This document shows positions 1-7,629 of a stretch of 21,384 bases of DNA, piece after piece. Position numbers and translations under genes: made by a program. The first letter of the stretch is position 1, and every line of letters begins with the position of its first letter. Origin of the DNA: a virus; IMG/VR virus record IMGVR_UViG_3300027777_001268, positions 1 through 21,384 of that record; one strand, written 5' to 3'. Under the pieces are notes generated by a model. The model was given only the letters and a program-made list of their open reading frames with translations, searched no databases and was not told the origin of the DNA.

Positions 1-132
1 ATAAACATAGACCTTCTTGAAGTCTTGAGCGAGACGGAGAGCTTGAGATAGAAACAAGCCATGATCAATAAACATACATACAGCCTCGCTAATAGGCTTC
101 AGGTCTTCTTTGCGTGGGATTGGTTGTGCCAT
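1..132 (-). CDS. Hypothetical phage protein, N-terminal fragment (3' end outside window)
   Basis: The minus strand is open from an ATG at 132 to the window edge, giving 44 codons that begin MAQPIPRKEDLKPISEAV and end ...DFKKVYVY. The start is supported by an AAAGGA Shine-Dalgarno-like sequence about nine bases upstream, which overlaps the end of the preceding small gene; the gap to that stop is three bases. The visible part looks like an amphipathic helix followed by a beta strand, as at the start of a Rossmann-type or ATP-grasp-like domain, but too little is present to assign a family. It continues the same transcription direction and spacing as the rest of the operon. The existence of the gene is fairly secure; its function is unknown. 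Confidence 0.7.
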   Translation of the reverse strand, partial: MAQPIPRKEDLKPISEAVCMFIDHGLFLSQALRLAQDFKKVYVY

Positions 133-135
133 AAA

Positions 136-273
136 TTATTTTCCTTTAGCTTTCGCCTTTCGCTTCACGCTATAAGCGATTGCTACGGCCTGTTTGATTG
201 GTTTTCCTGCCTTTACCTCGGCAGATACGTTTCGGTTAAAGCAGTTTTGGGATGAGCAGGATCGCAGGGGCAT
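136..273 (-). CDS. Small basic phage protein, 45 residues
   Basis: A short reading frame with an ATG at 273 and a TAA at 136-138 encodes 45 residues beginning MPLRSCSSQNCFNRNVSAEV. The middle carries the KAGKPIKQAVAIAYS segment and the tail is strongly basic (KRKAKAKGK). From memory, very short proteins with an AGKPxKQAxAIA core recur in many phage genomes, where their function is unknown. It is followed after three bases by the next gene, whose ribosome binding site lies in its last codons. There is no Shine-Dalgarno sequence before this start; a candidate promoter sits directly upstream, so the message may be almost leaderless. A role in nucleic-acid binding is possible from charge alone and is only inference. 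Confidence 0.75.
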   Translation of the reverse strand: MPLRSCSSQNCFNRNVSAEVKAGKPIKQAVAIAYSVKRKAKAKGK

Positions 274-283
274 AAGTAAGTAA

Positions 284-312
284 TGTATAGGTTAGTTCGT
301 TATTTGTTTCAA
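284..312 (-). promoter_or_regulatory. Candidate sigma70-type promoter
   Basis: In the 49-base gap 274-322, read on the minus strand, TTGAAA (307-312) is followed after exactly 17 bases by TATACA (284-289). This matches the -35 consensus at five of six positions and the -10 at four of six. A transcript starting about seven bases further on would begin only a few bases before the ATG at 273. This is one of only two gaps above 30 bases in the window. The match is moderate and A/T-rich DNA produces such matches by chance. Confidence 0.3.
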
Positions 313-322
313 TGGTTATTGA

Positions 323-2500
323 TTACACTAGATTTGCAAAGATGTCTGTGTCTTTGCTGACCTGCGGTTGTCCGCCTTGTTGAATAGACTTACGCATTTC
401 AGGCGTGATTTTTACTTTCCAAATTGGGGTGAAATGCTCTGGCTTTGGTTCCTCGTAATAAGCGTTGTCTTCGGGTTGCCGATTATCCAATTCTCCCTCT
501 TCTACTTTTCCTCCCCACTTTTTGACATACTTGCCAATCTCATTAGGAAGCATTTTATCGTAGAAACCCTTCATGCCTTCGCCACCTACTTTTAGGTCAA
601 ATCCTCGCAATATAGTTGATCCAGAGAATGAATCTTTTTCTCCCTCCCCTTTTGCGATTTTATCAGCAATTTCTTTTCCTACATTATTGGCAAGATCAGT
701 GTCTTTTAGGTTGTTTCCCAATGATGACCATTCTCCGTTTCTGCCTTTTGGGATAAACTGAACCTTGTATGTTCCATCATCCATTTTGACATATTTAAGT
801 GCATCAACCTGCTTACTCAAATCGTATCGTCCAGCCTGCGTATCTCCGCTAGTCCAGCCAATCCAATCATGTCCTTTATCAACGGCATCACGCAAGGCTC
901 GCTTGAAAAGTTGTGTATGCCAATCTTTGCGGAATGGAGCGTCTGGCACTGCATTAGGCTGGTTGAGTAATTTTCCTTCTTCTGACAATGCCTTAAACTC
1001 TGGATTTGTTTCTTCAAGTTTTAGCAACTCGTCAACATTACTAACCCCATTTTCTTTAGAGATTTCGTGTATCCGTTGCCTGATTTCCTTCAATCGTTCA
1101 GGATTTTGATACCCCTTCTCCCGTCCCGCTTGATGCCTGTCAGACTGAATCTCCTCAATGAACAATCCATTGTTTCCCTCGCTATCAGGACGCTCATTAA
1201 GCCTCATGTGGGCTACATAATTGGGGATGTTGGGGAAGTGAGAGGAGGTGTAATCGTTCTTGGGCGTTATTTTTGTTTCTTTGAGTTTATTATATGCCTG
1301 CTCTGCTTCTTCTTTTGTAGAGAAAGACTGCATGTGCTGTTCAGCACCTTCATTGAAAATAAGCCACCTTCCATTGCGTTCTTGAATCCTGCCATTCCAT
1401 TCAGTTGCCTCTTTAGGCATCGTCAGCACAACCTCCCTGTAGTTCTCGCCGTTGGGGAGGGTGTATTGGGCGTATTTGGGTTGAATTATTCCGTTTTTGT
1501 GTTCTTGATTTCTTTTTTCGTAAGCAGATTTCAATTCGTCTACTAATGGACGCATTTGTGGAGACATATATTTCAATTGTCCTTCAGATAACTCACCCCT
1601 TGCGGCCATCAAAGCGTAATCGTTAGAATCTCCAAAACCTTCTTTTTTTGCTTGTTCAATTACTGCCTGATTTGCTTTTTCAAGTAGTGGTTGAGACCCG
1701 CCTGAAGTTTTTTCTTCAAACTTCACCGATCCCTCGTTGCGTAAGTAGTCCAGAACCTCTTGCTTGGTGACGCTCTTCTTGCCCTCTAGGAATCCCTCAA
1801 AATTGCTCCATTTGATTTCGTCAGGCTTTACGCCACTACCCTTTGCAGGGTCAATGATGGCGCGAATCTGATCCACAGACGCATTATTTGGCATTTTCTC
1901 ATGCAAAACCTTTTGAAGCTGCGAGTAAAATCCTTGTTCTGATGTTGGGTATTGAGCTAGTGGAGTTGCTGGCTTTTCTTCTAGCCCTTCATCAATAGCA
2001 TTTATGGATTCTTTCATCCGTGAAGACGGACTTCCTAGTCCTACTGATCCAGACTCCCCCTTATTGGGAAGATATTTGCCAGCACCAGACTCTAATGCCC
2101 CCTTGTATCCCATTAATGCACCAGCTCCTTGACCAACTGTTGCGGATGCAGCGGTAGCTATATCTTGTGTGGTCGATTGCGGATCGTTTAATGCTTTTTG
2201 CGTTTCTTTTCCAGACTCATATGCACCTTTTGCTAGTGATGGAACAAACGCTGCCTGTGTTAGTCTTGCAGGGATCTGTCCAGCAAATGGAACTGCTGTT
2301 GTAGCAAGGCCCATTGGTGATGCCATATAATCAAGCGTTGGTGCGATTGCTCCGTTGTATATGCCAGCCGCAATTTGTGCTGGTTTAGATTGCATTTGAT
2401 GTGCGCGAGGGACTGGTTCACGAGGCCCAAGAAAATTAAAAGCATCTGAAGCTACGTTAGGCTCCGTTTGCTGATTAGATGATTCTGGTGCTCCTCCCAT
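323..2500 (-). CDS. Large polyvalent-type phage protein, probable virion-delivered protein
   Basis: This 725-residue protein begins MGGAPESSNQ, the Met-Gly-Gly start shared with four other proteins here. Residues about 40-135 are Ala/Gly/Pro-rich and weakly hydrophobic, like membrane-interacting parts of ejection proteins. From about residue 185 it changes to a charged globular part: a helical domain near 190-255 (FYSQLQKVLHEKMPNN, then WSNFEGFLEGK and EVLDYL), a region near 420-465 containing FIEEIQSDRHQAGR, the VPDAPFRKDWHTQLFKRA segment near 518, a GWTSGDTQAGRYDL segment near 548, and FDLKVGGEGMKGFYDKMLP near 634. I recognise this order from uncharacterised large polyvalent proteins of phages; their activity is not known to me. 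The start has no nearby Shine-Dalgarno: AGGAAAG lies about 19 bases away. The protein may enter the host with the DNA, but this is inference. Confidence 0.8.
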   Translation of the reverse strand: MGGAPESSNQQTEPNVASDAFNFLGPREPVPRAHQMQSKPAQIAAGIYNGAIAPTLDYMASPMGLATTAVPFAGQIPARLTQAAFVPSLAKGAYESGKETQKALNDPQSTTQDIATAASATVGQGAGALMGYKGALESGAGKYLPNKGESGSVGLGSPSSRMKESINAIDEGLEEKPATPLAQYPTSEQGFYSQLQKVLHEKMPNNASVDQIRAIIDPAKGSGVKPDEIKWSNFEGFLEGKKSVTKQEVLDYLRNEGSVKFEEKTSGGSQPLLEKANQAVIEQAKKEGFGDSNDYALMAARGELSEGQLKYMSPQMRPLVDELKSAYEKRNQEHKNGIIQPKYAQYTLPNGENYREVVLTMPKEATEWNGRIQERNGRWLIFNEGAEQHMQSFSTKEEAEQAYNKLKETKITPKNDYTSSHFPNIPNYVAHMRLNERPDSEGNNGLFIEEIQSDRHQAGREKGYQNPERLKEIRQRIHEISKENGVSNVDELLKLEETNPEFKALSEEGKLLNQPNAVPDAPFRKDWHTQLFKRALRDAVDKGHDWIGWTSGDTQAGRYDLSKQVDALKYVKMDDGTYKVQFIPKGRNGEWSSLGNNLKDTDLANNVGKEIADKIAKGEGEKDSFSGSTILRGFDLKVGGEGMKGFYDKMLPNEIGKYVKKWGGKVEEGELDNRQPEDNAYYEEPKPEHFTPIWKVKITPEMRKSIQQGGQPQVSKDTDIFANLV

Positions 2501-2524
2501 GATTAAAAATGTATATCTTTCCTA

Positions 2525-2878
2525 TTATTGTTTTGCAATCTTACTTAATTGCTCGTTTGCAACTTTAGAAAACTCTGACCAATCTATTCCGGCATCTTTT
2601 GAGCAGTCGTACATCTTGCTATGCAAAACACCACGATTTGCATGGAATTGCTCTTCTTGACTTGTTGGAGTCTTTAGCTGTCTTGCATCTTTGGCAATTC
2701 TATACGCTTCCCTGCGGTCAACGATGCGTCCGGCAGTAGTTCCGAATCCATAAGCAGGCGATTCGCGGTCTGTAGCCTCTTGTGGCGCGTTAGGATTAGC
2801 AATAAGGTGTGTTTCGCCGCGAGATACCTCACCAGTGCGCGGATTGGTATAAGTAGCTATCCTAATGCGTTCTGGCAT
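2525..2878 (-). CDS. Small phage protein with GF.T..GR.VDR.EA..IA motif
   Basis: This protein has 117 residues and begins MPERIRIATYTNPRTGEVSR. The centre reads YGFGTTAGRIVDRREAYRIA, followed by a gap and GVLHSKMYD. The pattern of an aromatic-rich start, then GF-x-T-x-x-GR-x-VDR-x-EA-x-x-IA and a final L-x-S segment, is familiar from a widespread uncharacterised family of phage small proteins. No catalytic residues can be named. It follows the 747-residue gene after four bases and precedes the polyvalent-type protein by 24 bases, so the two may act together, as part of one module. The ATG at 2878 is used because the ATG overlapping the upstream stop is in another frame that closes quickly. 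Confidence 0.75.
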   Translation of the reverse strand: MPERIRIATYTNPRTGEVSRGETHLIANPNAPQEATDRESPAYGFGTTAGRIVDRREAYRIAKDARQLKTPTSQEEQFHANRGVLHSKMYDCSKDAGIDWSEFSKVANEQLSKIAKQ

Positions 2879-2882
2879 GGCA

Positions 2883-5126
2883 TTACGGGGCTGTCGTCTG
2901 CTGTTGTTGACCTTGCCCTTGATTCATTGCCATATTTGCAAAGAAACCAGCCCTTTGTGCAAGCGGGATTCCTACTGCATCAGCGTATTTCTTGAATGCG
3001 GATGATTTTTCGACTTGTGCCGCTGTTTGCGTAAATAATTCTGGGTTTGCTTGGCTTGCAGAAACTAGCTTTCTGAACTCTGGGGAAGTTAAGAATCTGT
3101 CTGCATCAGCAAACATATCACGTTTATTTGCTTGGAATGCCCTAGTTCCTGCTCCGGCGACTGCTGAAGCGATCTCATATCCTAGACCATGCTGACCAAA
3201 GGCAGAGCTTACCAAAGATCCAGCAAATCCTCCCATCATGGCAGTTTTTGCGGCATCCCATACTTTTGTTGCCATAGATTCAGGTACATCCTTAAACGCA
3301 GAGGACGAAATCAGCCCTGTGCGAACTTCTTTCTTTAGAGCATTGTCGATGTTTTTGGAAACCTTGTAGAGATTTTCCAGATGATCGGCAGCTCCTTCTG
3401 GAAGGTTATCAACCAGCGTCTGATATGCTTTCTTGTTGGTGTTTTTAAGACCTTCATACCATTTGGAGTAGGTATTGAAATTGAGAGATCCATTTTGCGT
3501 TGCTTGCCCAAAAGCATGAGAAACACCAGAAATTGCTACCTTTTGACGCAAATCTTCAGGTAACGCATTAATCAGATTAATAAACTTGTCCTCGTCGCCC
3601 TTTGACAAAGCTGTGATTCCGCCTTGAAGTGTTCCAGAAAGGCTCTTTGTCACCTCTTTGTTAAAAAGGTTCTCAATGTTTCCTTCTAGCTCCTTTTGTG
3701 TGCGAGATGTTTCCCTTGCTTGTTGAGCAAGGTCTTTATGACCTAGTTTCTCAAGGTTGGCGTAATCGTCTTCACTCAAAAGACTATAATACTTTTTTGC
3801 AAGACCTTCATCTTCGCGTCCGAAATATCCTTGAACATTAGTTGCCCTTCCAATTTCCTTCCTCCAGTCGTTAAGAATAGCCCTGCTAGGCATAGTTCCA
3901 TTTTTCTGGATTTTGATAGCCTTCATTAAATCCCTTTCAAATGGCGTTAGTTGGTCAACTCTTCCTTGCCTTTCTTTTAGTCGTTGTTCTAGGAAGGTTA
4001 GGGTCTGATCTGGATAGACTTGCGTAGATGGCGGGATTTTCTTGTCTAGTTCTGTATGCAGCTTTTCAGATTGGCCCTTCAGATCCTCGGCAGTCTTCAG
4101 CATCTTGTCTTTTACATCAGAGCTTAACTGCGAAAGGTCTGTAGTCCCTCCTAGATCCTCAATCAGTTGTTTTGATCTAGCACCTACATCTTGCAATGCC
4201 GATTCTTGCTCCCGTGCAATCTGGGAGCTAGGCATTGCTTTAACAGTCTGAACCATTGCTTGATATGGCTTGTTTTGAGTTAGGAACTCAGTTGGAAGAT
4301 TCTCTAATCCAAGTGCTTTTGCAGCTTCTTGGATTTGCGGTGCAGGAGCAGCGGCTTGTGCAAGAGCTTTTGATGCTGGTTGATTGCCGCGAACTGCTTT
4401 AATAGTTGCAGGAACGATTCCTTCTAATGCTTTTGCTCCACCCCTAAATAAAGTGGGGATTAAAGCCTTTCCACTAGTTGCTGCAACCAATCCAGCAGTC
4501 GGCACAGCAATCTGTGCAGGAACATTCCCTCCAGCTTGTTTAACGGCCTCTGCTCCACCTTGCAAAGCAGCCCCTGCTGCGGTCTGTTCTATCGGATTCT
4601 TGCCAAGAGCAGCCATAACGCCTTTTGCTATGGGACTATTAGCAAGATATGCGGCCTCTCCAGCCATTCCTGCGCTAGTAGCCGCTCCTGCGGCTTCAGA
4701 TCCACCTTTTGAAAACTGATATGCAATCTGTTCGGCATGAGATCTTGGTTCTGGTACTCCAGCCTTGTCTAGAAGATGCGTAATAGCATCACTAGGAGTC
4801 GTGTAGTGAGTTTTAAGAACGCTATTAAGCGAATTTACCATCATGTCTCCATAAGCAGGGATTCCTGCCGCAATCTTTGCGCCTTGAAGTGGCATTCCTG
4901 CTGGCAATCCAGCAATAGCACCTAGTACGGCTGTAATTGCTGTAGGGGCTGCTCCACGAACTATTGCACCAGCCATTCCTTCTGGCGTTGTTACTGGCTC
5001 TTTAGTAAGTGAACTGGTTTTATCTGAACTCTTAAGGGTTTTTTCAGCGGAATCGGCAAGATTATTCATGAAATCCAAATCTGAAGAACCAGAGGTAGAT
5101 TGTGAATTTGTGTTAGATGTACTCAT
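2883..5126 (-). CDS. Putative internal virion (ejection) protein
   Basis: This 747-residue protein begins with a Ser/Thr/Asn-rich stretch (MSTSNTNSQSTSG). Three long Ala/Gly-rich hydrophobic tracts follow, near residues 50-93, 130-240 and 645-685, with the small-residue spacing of glycine-zipper or membrane-associating helices. Between them, roughly residues 280-500, it is highly charged and probably coiled-coil. The last residues are a Gln tract (MNQGQGQQQQTTAP). No enzyme motif is visible; in particular I see no lytic transglycosylase or peptidase signature. Length, composition and position downstream of the tail-tube genes resemble ejection proteins of podoviruses, such as those of T7 or P22, but there is no sequence match I can assert. 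It starts four bases after the stop of the 666-residue gene. Confidence 0.8.
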   Translation of the reverse strand: MSTSNTNSQSTSGSSDLDFMNNLADSAEKTLKSSDKTSSLTKEPVTTPEGMAGAIVRGAAPTAITAVLGAIAGLPAGMPLQGAKIAAGIPAYGDMMVNSLNSVLKTHYTTPSDAITHLLDKAGVPEPRSHAEQIAYQFSKGGSEAAGAATSAGMAGEAAYLANSPIAKGVMAALGKNPIEQTAAGAALQGGAEAVKQAGGNVPAQIAVPTAGLVAATSGKALIPTLFRGGAKALEGIVPATIKAVRGNQPASKALAQAAAPAPQIQEAAKALGLENLPTEFLTQNKPYQAMVQTVKAMPSSQIAREQESALQDVGARSKQLIEDLGGTTDLSQLSSDVKDKMLKTAEDLKGQSEKLHTELDKKIPPSTQVYPDQTLTFLEQRLKERQGRVDQLTPFERDLMKAIKIQKNGTMPSRAILNDWRKEIGRATNVQGYFGREDEGLAKKYYSLLSEDDYANLEKLGHKDLAQQARETSRTQKELEGNIENLFNKEVTKSLSGTLQGGITALSKGDEDKFINLINALPEDLRQKVAISGVSHAFGQATQNGSLNFNTYSKWYEGLKNTNKKAYQTLVDNLPEGAADHLENLYKVSKNIDNALKKEVRTGLISSSAFKDVPESMATKVWDAAKTAMMGGFAGSLVSSAFGQHGLGYEIASAVAGAGTRAFQANKRDMFADADRFLTSPEFRKLVSASQANPELFTQTAAQVEKSSAFKKYADAVGIPLAQRAGFFANMAMNQGQGQQQQTTAP

Positions 5127-5130
5127 AATA

Positions 5131-7131
5131 TTATTGATTCATTTCTGTTAAATTCACATCACCGCCAGTCCATCCTTCAAGATGATGAATATCCCTCATT
5201 GACTTTGCTCCAAGAATAGAGCTGTCTGTATCCGCCTCATCTAGAAGCCTGTCATGCAATATTTTTGCCTCTGTTTTTAGTGATTCTATCTGTTTTCTCA
5301 AAAGTGATGCGGAATCAGGATCTACTGTCTTTTCTTTTTCTAAAAGATCCTTAACGAGGTTTGCGTTGTATTTAATCTTATCAACAGCATCAGATTTAAC
5401 TATTAGTTGAGTTTCTGGAGTATGTCCTCCAAGGAAATAATTTAGAGTAATCTTTTGATGAGGCATTCCTCCTGCTTCTAGGGCAGCTTTATATGAACTT
5501 ACTTGTTTGTTTGCCTGATCAGCAGAAATGTTAACATTTTCAGTAAGCTCTCGTAGCATTTGATCGCGGAAATCTTGAGCAATAACTTTTCCTGTAAATG
5601 GTTTTCCTGTGAGAATTTCCATTTTCTGAGCAACGCTAGTTGCTTGCAAAATAAGATTTGCCTGTCCTTCTGTAACCCTTCCTCCAGACATTGCGCGAGC
5701 ATAAGAATCAAGCATGGCAATATCACTTGCCCCTTGTGCTTGTGGACGCAGTTTTGCTGCCTCGTATGCGGATATAAAAGGAGAAAGCATCGAGCGAGGA
5801 CTGCCTTTATCAAGATAATTCATAATAGGTTTATCTGTCCTAAATGCACGCTGATTACGAATTAGCATATTGCCATATTTGACTTCCATTTCGTCAGAAT
5901 GCTTTTGCTGTTTATCTGCTTCTATTTGTTTATTTCTAACCATCTCAAGTTGCTGTGCTGTAGTTGGCCAAATAACCTTATAGTTGTTTGGATTATTATC
6001 ATCCTGCCTAATTTCAGGCTCAATAATTCCTTTTGATCTGGCATAATTTTTTATGTCAATAGCATCTTGCTCTGGCATCATTTTATCTACACCAATAATG
6101 CGATCAAACTCTGGTATTGCTTCAGGTTCTTGAGTCTTTTCAGCAACTTGAGAAGAAGCAGGAACAACGGGTTTTGCAACAATTCCTCCGACAGGAGCAA
6201 CTCCTTGCATTGCTTGAGTTTGTTGAGATTGTGCAACTTGTGCCGGAGGAATTGACGAAAGAAGAGCCTGAACTTGTTGCTGGACAGGCGTTGTTTGCTG
6301 ACCAAACTGCTGTGCCGCTGAAACAACCTGCCTTGGGTCAATCGCCTGAAGATCGTAAGGGAAATTAGGGTTTGCTGTAGCTGGGTTTACAGGAACATTG
6401 GGATTTGAACCTGATGTAGTCAGATATTGCGTGTCTGTACTAATATTAAGAGGATTGTATTGAATCGTTGCTTTTTCAATATCTGGAACTGATATTTGTC
6501 CCAATGGTTTTCCTGAAAAATCTGAAGCTGGGAGTGGTGGTGTATCTCCAACACCTTTTAGATTATTGTAATATTCATCTTTAGGAATTAAGTCATTAGG
6601 ATCGGAAGAGATTGGTTCTTGTTGAGATCCTGATTTCTGCAGTTTTTGTTTATCTGGAGCAATTCCTCCTCGGATAGATGGTGCTGTTGGATGTTTATTT
6701 GCTCCTACATCAACAATCCTTTCTCGTAGAGCCTCCATATCTTGGTTGTGACGGATGACTTCTTGAAGCCTTGCTTCAGATTCTGATGATTTAATTCCTG
6801 CAAGTTTTGTTTGCTGATTGTATTGATTTTGAAGCAACAAATCCTCGCGAGCTTGAGACTTAGCTAATGCATCAGCGGCCTCTTTCTTTGCCTGCTTACT
6901 GAGATATGCCGCCGTAATTCCTTGACCAATTGCACCAGCTCCTTGAATTGCTCCAATAGCTACATTCTCAGGGTGAGCTGACTCAACCTTCCATCCGGCA
7001 AGTGGCTGAACATTCAATGGGCTATTTCCACCACCAGAAAACGACAAGGCCTTTAACGAGGTAAGAGGATATTCTCTTGAAAGGTCAGGAGTTGTAGCCT
7101 GAAATTGATAACCTTGCGTTTCTAGTGCCAT
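5131..7131 (-). CDS. Putative internal virion protein with SAHPE motif
   Basis: This 666-residue protein begins MALETQGYQFQATTPDLSRE. Residues 47-64 carry GWKVESAHPENVAIGAIQG, followed by a glycine-zipper-like helix (GAGAIGQGITAAYLS) and a charged coiled-coil to about residue 130. Residues 270-320 are Gln-rich (AAQQFGQQTTPVQQQVQALL). The C-terminal half is helical and charged, with KYNANLVKDLLEKEKTVDPD near the end. The SAHPE motif and the following glycine-rich helix are shared with the 127-residue protein at 8160-8543, so part of this protein arose from, or binds the same partner as, that protein. No enzymatic motif is visible. Architecture and place suggest a virion-internal protein; the exact role is unknown. 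The start is preceded by CCTAAAAATT, with no Shine-Dalgarno sequence. Confidence 0.8.
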   Translation of the reverse strand: MALETQGYQFQATTPDLSREYPLTSLKALSFSGGGNSPLNVQPLAGWKVESAHPENVAIGAIQGAGAIGQGITAAYLSKQAKKEAADALAKSQAREDLLLQNQYNQQTKLAGIKSSESEARLQEVIRHNQDMEALRERIVDVGANKHPTAPSIRGGIAPDKQKLQKSGSQQEPISSDPNDLIPKDEYYNNLKGVGDTPPLPASDFSGKPLGQISVPDIEKATIQYNPLNISTDTQYLTTSGSNPNVPVNPATANPNFPYDLQAIDPRQVVSAAQQFGQQTTPVQQQVQALLSSIPPAQVAQSQQTQAMQGVAPVGGIVAKPVVPASSQVAEKTQEPEAIPEFDRIIGVDKMMPEQDAIDIKNYARSKGIIEPEIRQDDNNPNNYKVIWPTTAQQLEMVRNKQIEADKQQKHSDEMEVKYGNMLIRNQRAFRTDKPIMNYLDKGSPRSMLSPFISAYEAAKLRPQAQGASDIAMLDSYARAMSGGRVTEGQANLILQATSVAQKMEILTGKPFTGKVIAQDFRDQMLRELTENVNISADQANKQVSSYKAALEAGGMPHQKITLNYFLGGHTPETQLIVKSDAVDKIKYNANLVKDLLEKEKTVDPDSASLLRKQIESLKTEAKILHDRLLDEADTDSSILGAKSMRDIHHLEGWTGGDVNLTEMNQ

Positions 7132-7136
7132 AATTT

Positions 7137-7628
7137 TTAGGAGCCGCCGAATTTAATGCCGTCTGTCTGTGGAACCGTAAATTGAGTTGCGTTATTGGTC
7201 TGGTTCATATTTGCGGCCTTAGCTGCTTGTCCTCCAGTGCCTGTGTTTGCTGTCTGAGCCGCTGCATTTGTAGGGGCAATTGATGTTCCACCGCCGCCAC
7301 CTACTGATCCAAGTGCCGCTTGCTTTGCTCCAGCTATGCTAAATCCAGATCCTCCGGCTTGCGATGCCGCCTGCGCTATTGGAGCTTGTTCAGCCTGTTG
7401 AGCTTGTCCAGTGCTTGCGAGCTGTGATTGAGCCTGTTGAGATCCGACTTTTGCTACGTCCTGTGCGCCAGTAAGCCTTGTTTGGTATTCGGCCTGTTGT
7501 TGCTTTTGCAAAGCAGCGGTAGCCGCCGCATCAGCAGCAGCCTTAGCAGCCGACTGCTGTTGAGCAATCATTGCGCTGTTATCTGGTGCTTGTGCTGGGG
7601 CTGGCTGCCCTCCTCCATGCCCTCCCAT
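7137..7628 (-). CDS. Ala/Gln-rich MGG protein, tandem paralogue of next gene upstream
   Basis: I place the start at the ATG at 7628, not at the more upstream ATG at 7694. The shorter form begins MGGHGGGQPAPAQ, aligns with the neighbouring paralogue from its first residue, removes a 65-base overlap, starts one base after the upstream stop, and has GGTGGA about eight bases before it. The resulting 163 residues are Ala/Gln-rich: an N-terminal DNSAMIAQQQ segment, a probable long helix to about residue 90, a GSGFSIAGAKQAALG segment, a Gly run, and an Asn/Thr-rich tail ending DGIKFGGS. No known domain is recognised. The composition fits a flexible or fibrous virion component; function is unknown. 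Confidence 0.75.
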   Translation of the reverse strand: MGGHGGGQPAPAQAPDNSAMIAQQQSAAKAAADAAATAALQKQQQAEYQTRLTGAQDVAKVGSQQAQSQLASTGQAQQAEQAPIAQAASQAGGSGFSIAGAKQAALGSVGGGGGTSIAPTNAAAQTANTGTGGQAAKAANMNQTNNATQFTVPQTDGIKFGGS

Positions 7629-7629
7629 A

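Noticed and set aside
61-255. Plus-strand open frame of 64 codons at the left edge
   Set aside because: It lies opposite two better-supported minus-strand genes with operon-type spacing and a Shine-Dalgarno-like sequence; its protein has no recognisable pattern.
1067-1546. Plus-strand open frame of 159 codons
   Set aside because: It is antisense to the conserved core of the polyvalent-type protein; the Leu/Phe/Cys-rich product is typical of an antisense shadow.
2501-2524. AGGAAAGATATACAT resembling the T7 gene 10 leader
   Set aside because: The purine stretch is about 19 bases from the ATG, too far for a Shine-Dalgarno interaction, and no T7-type promoter precedes it.
4384-4719. Plus-strand Ala-rich open frame of 111 codons
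   Set aside because: The Ala/Pro-rich product is the complement of Gly/Ala codons in the 747-residue gene, with no start signal or neighbour on that strand.
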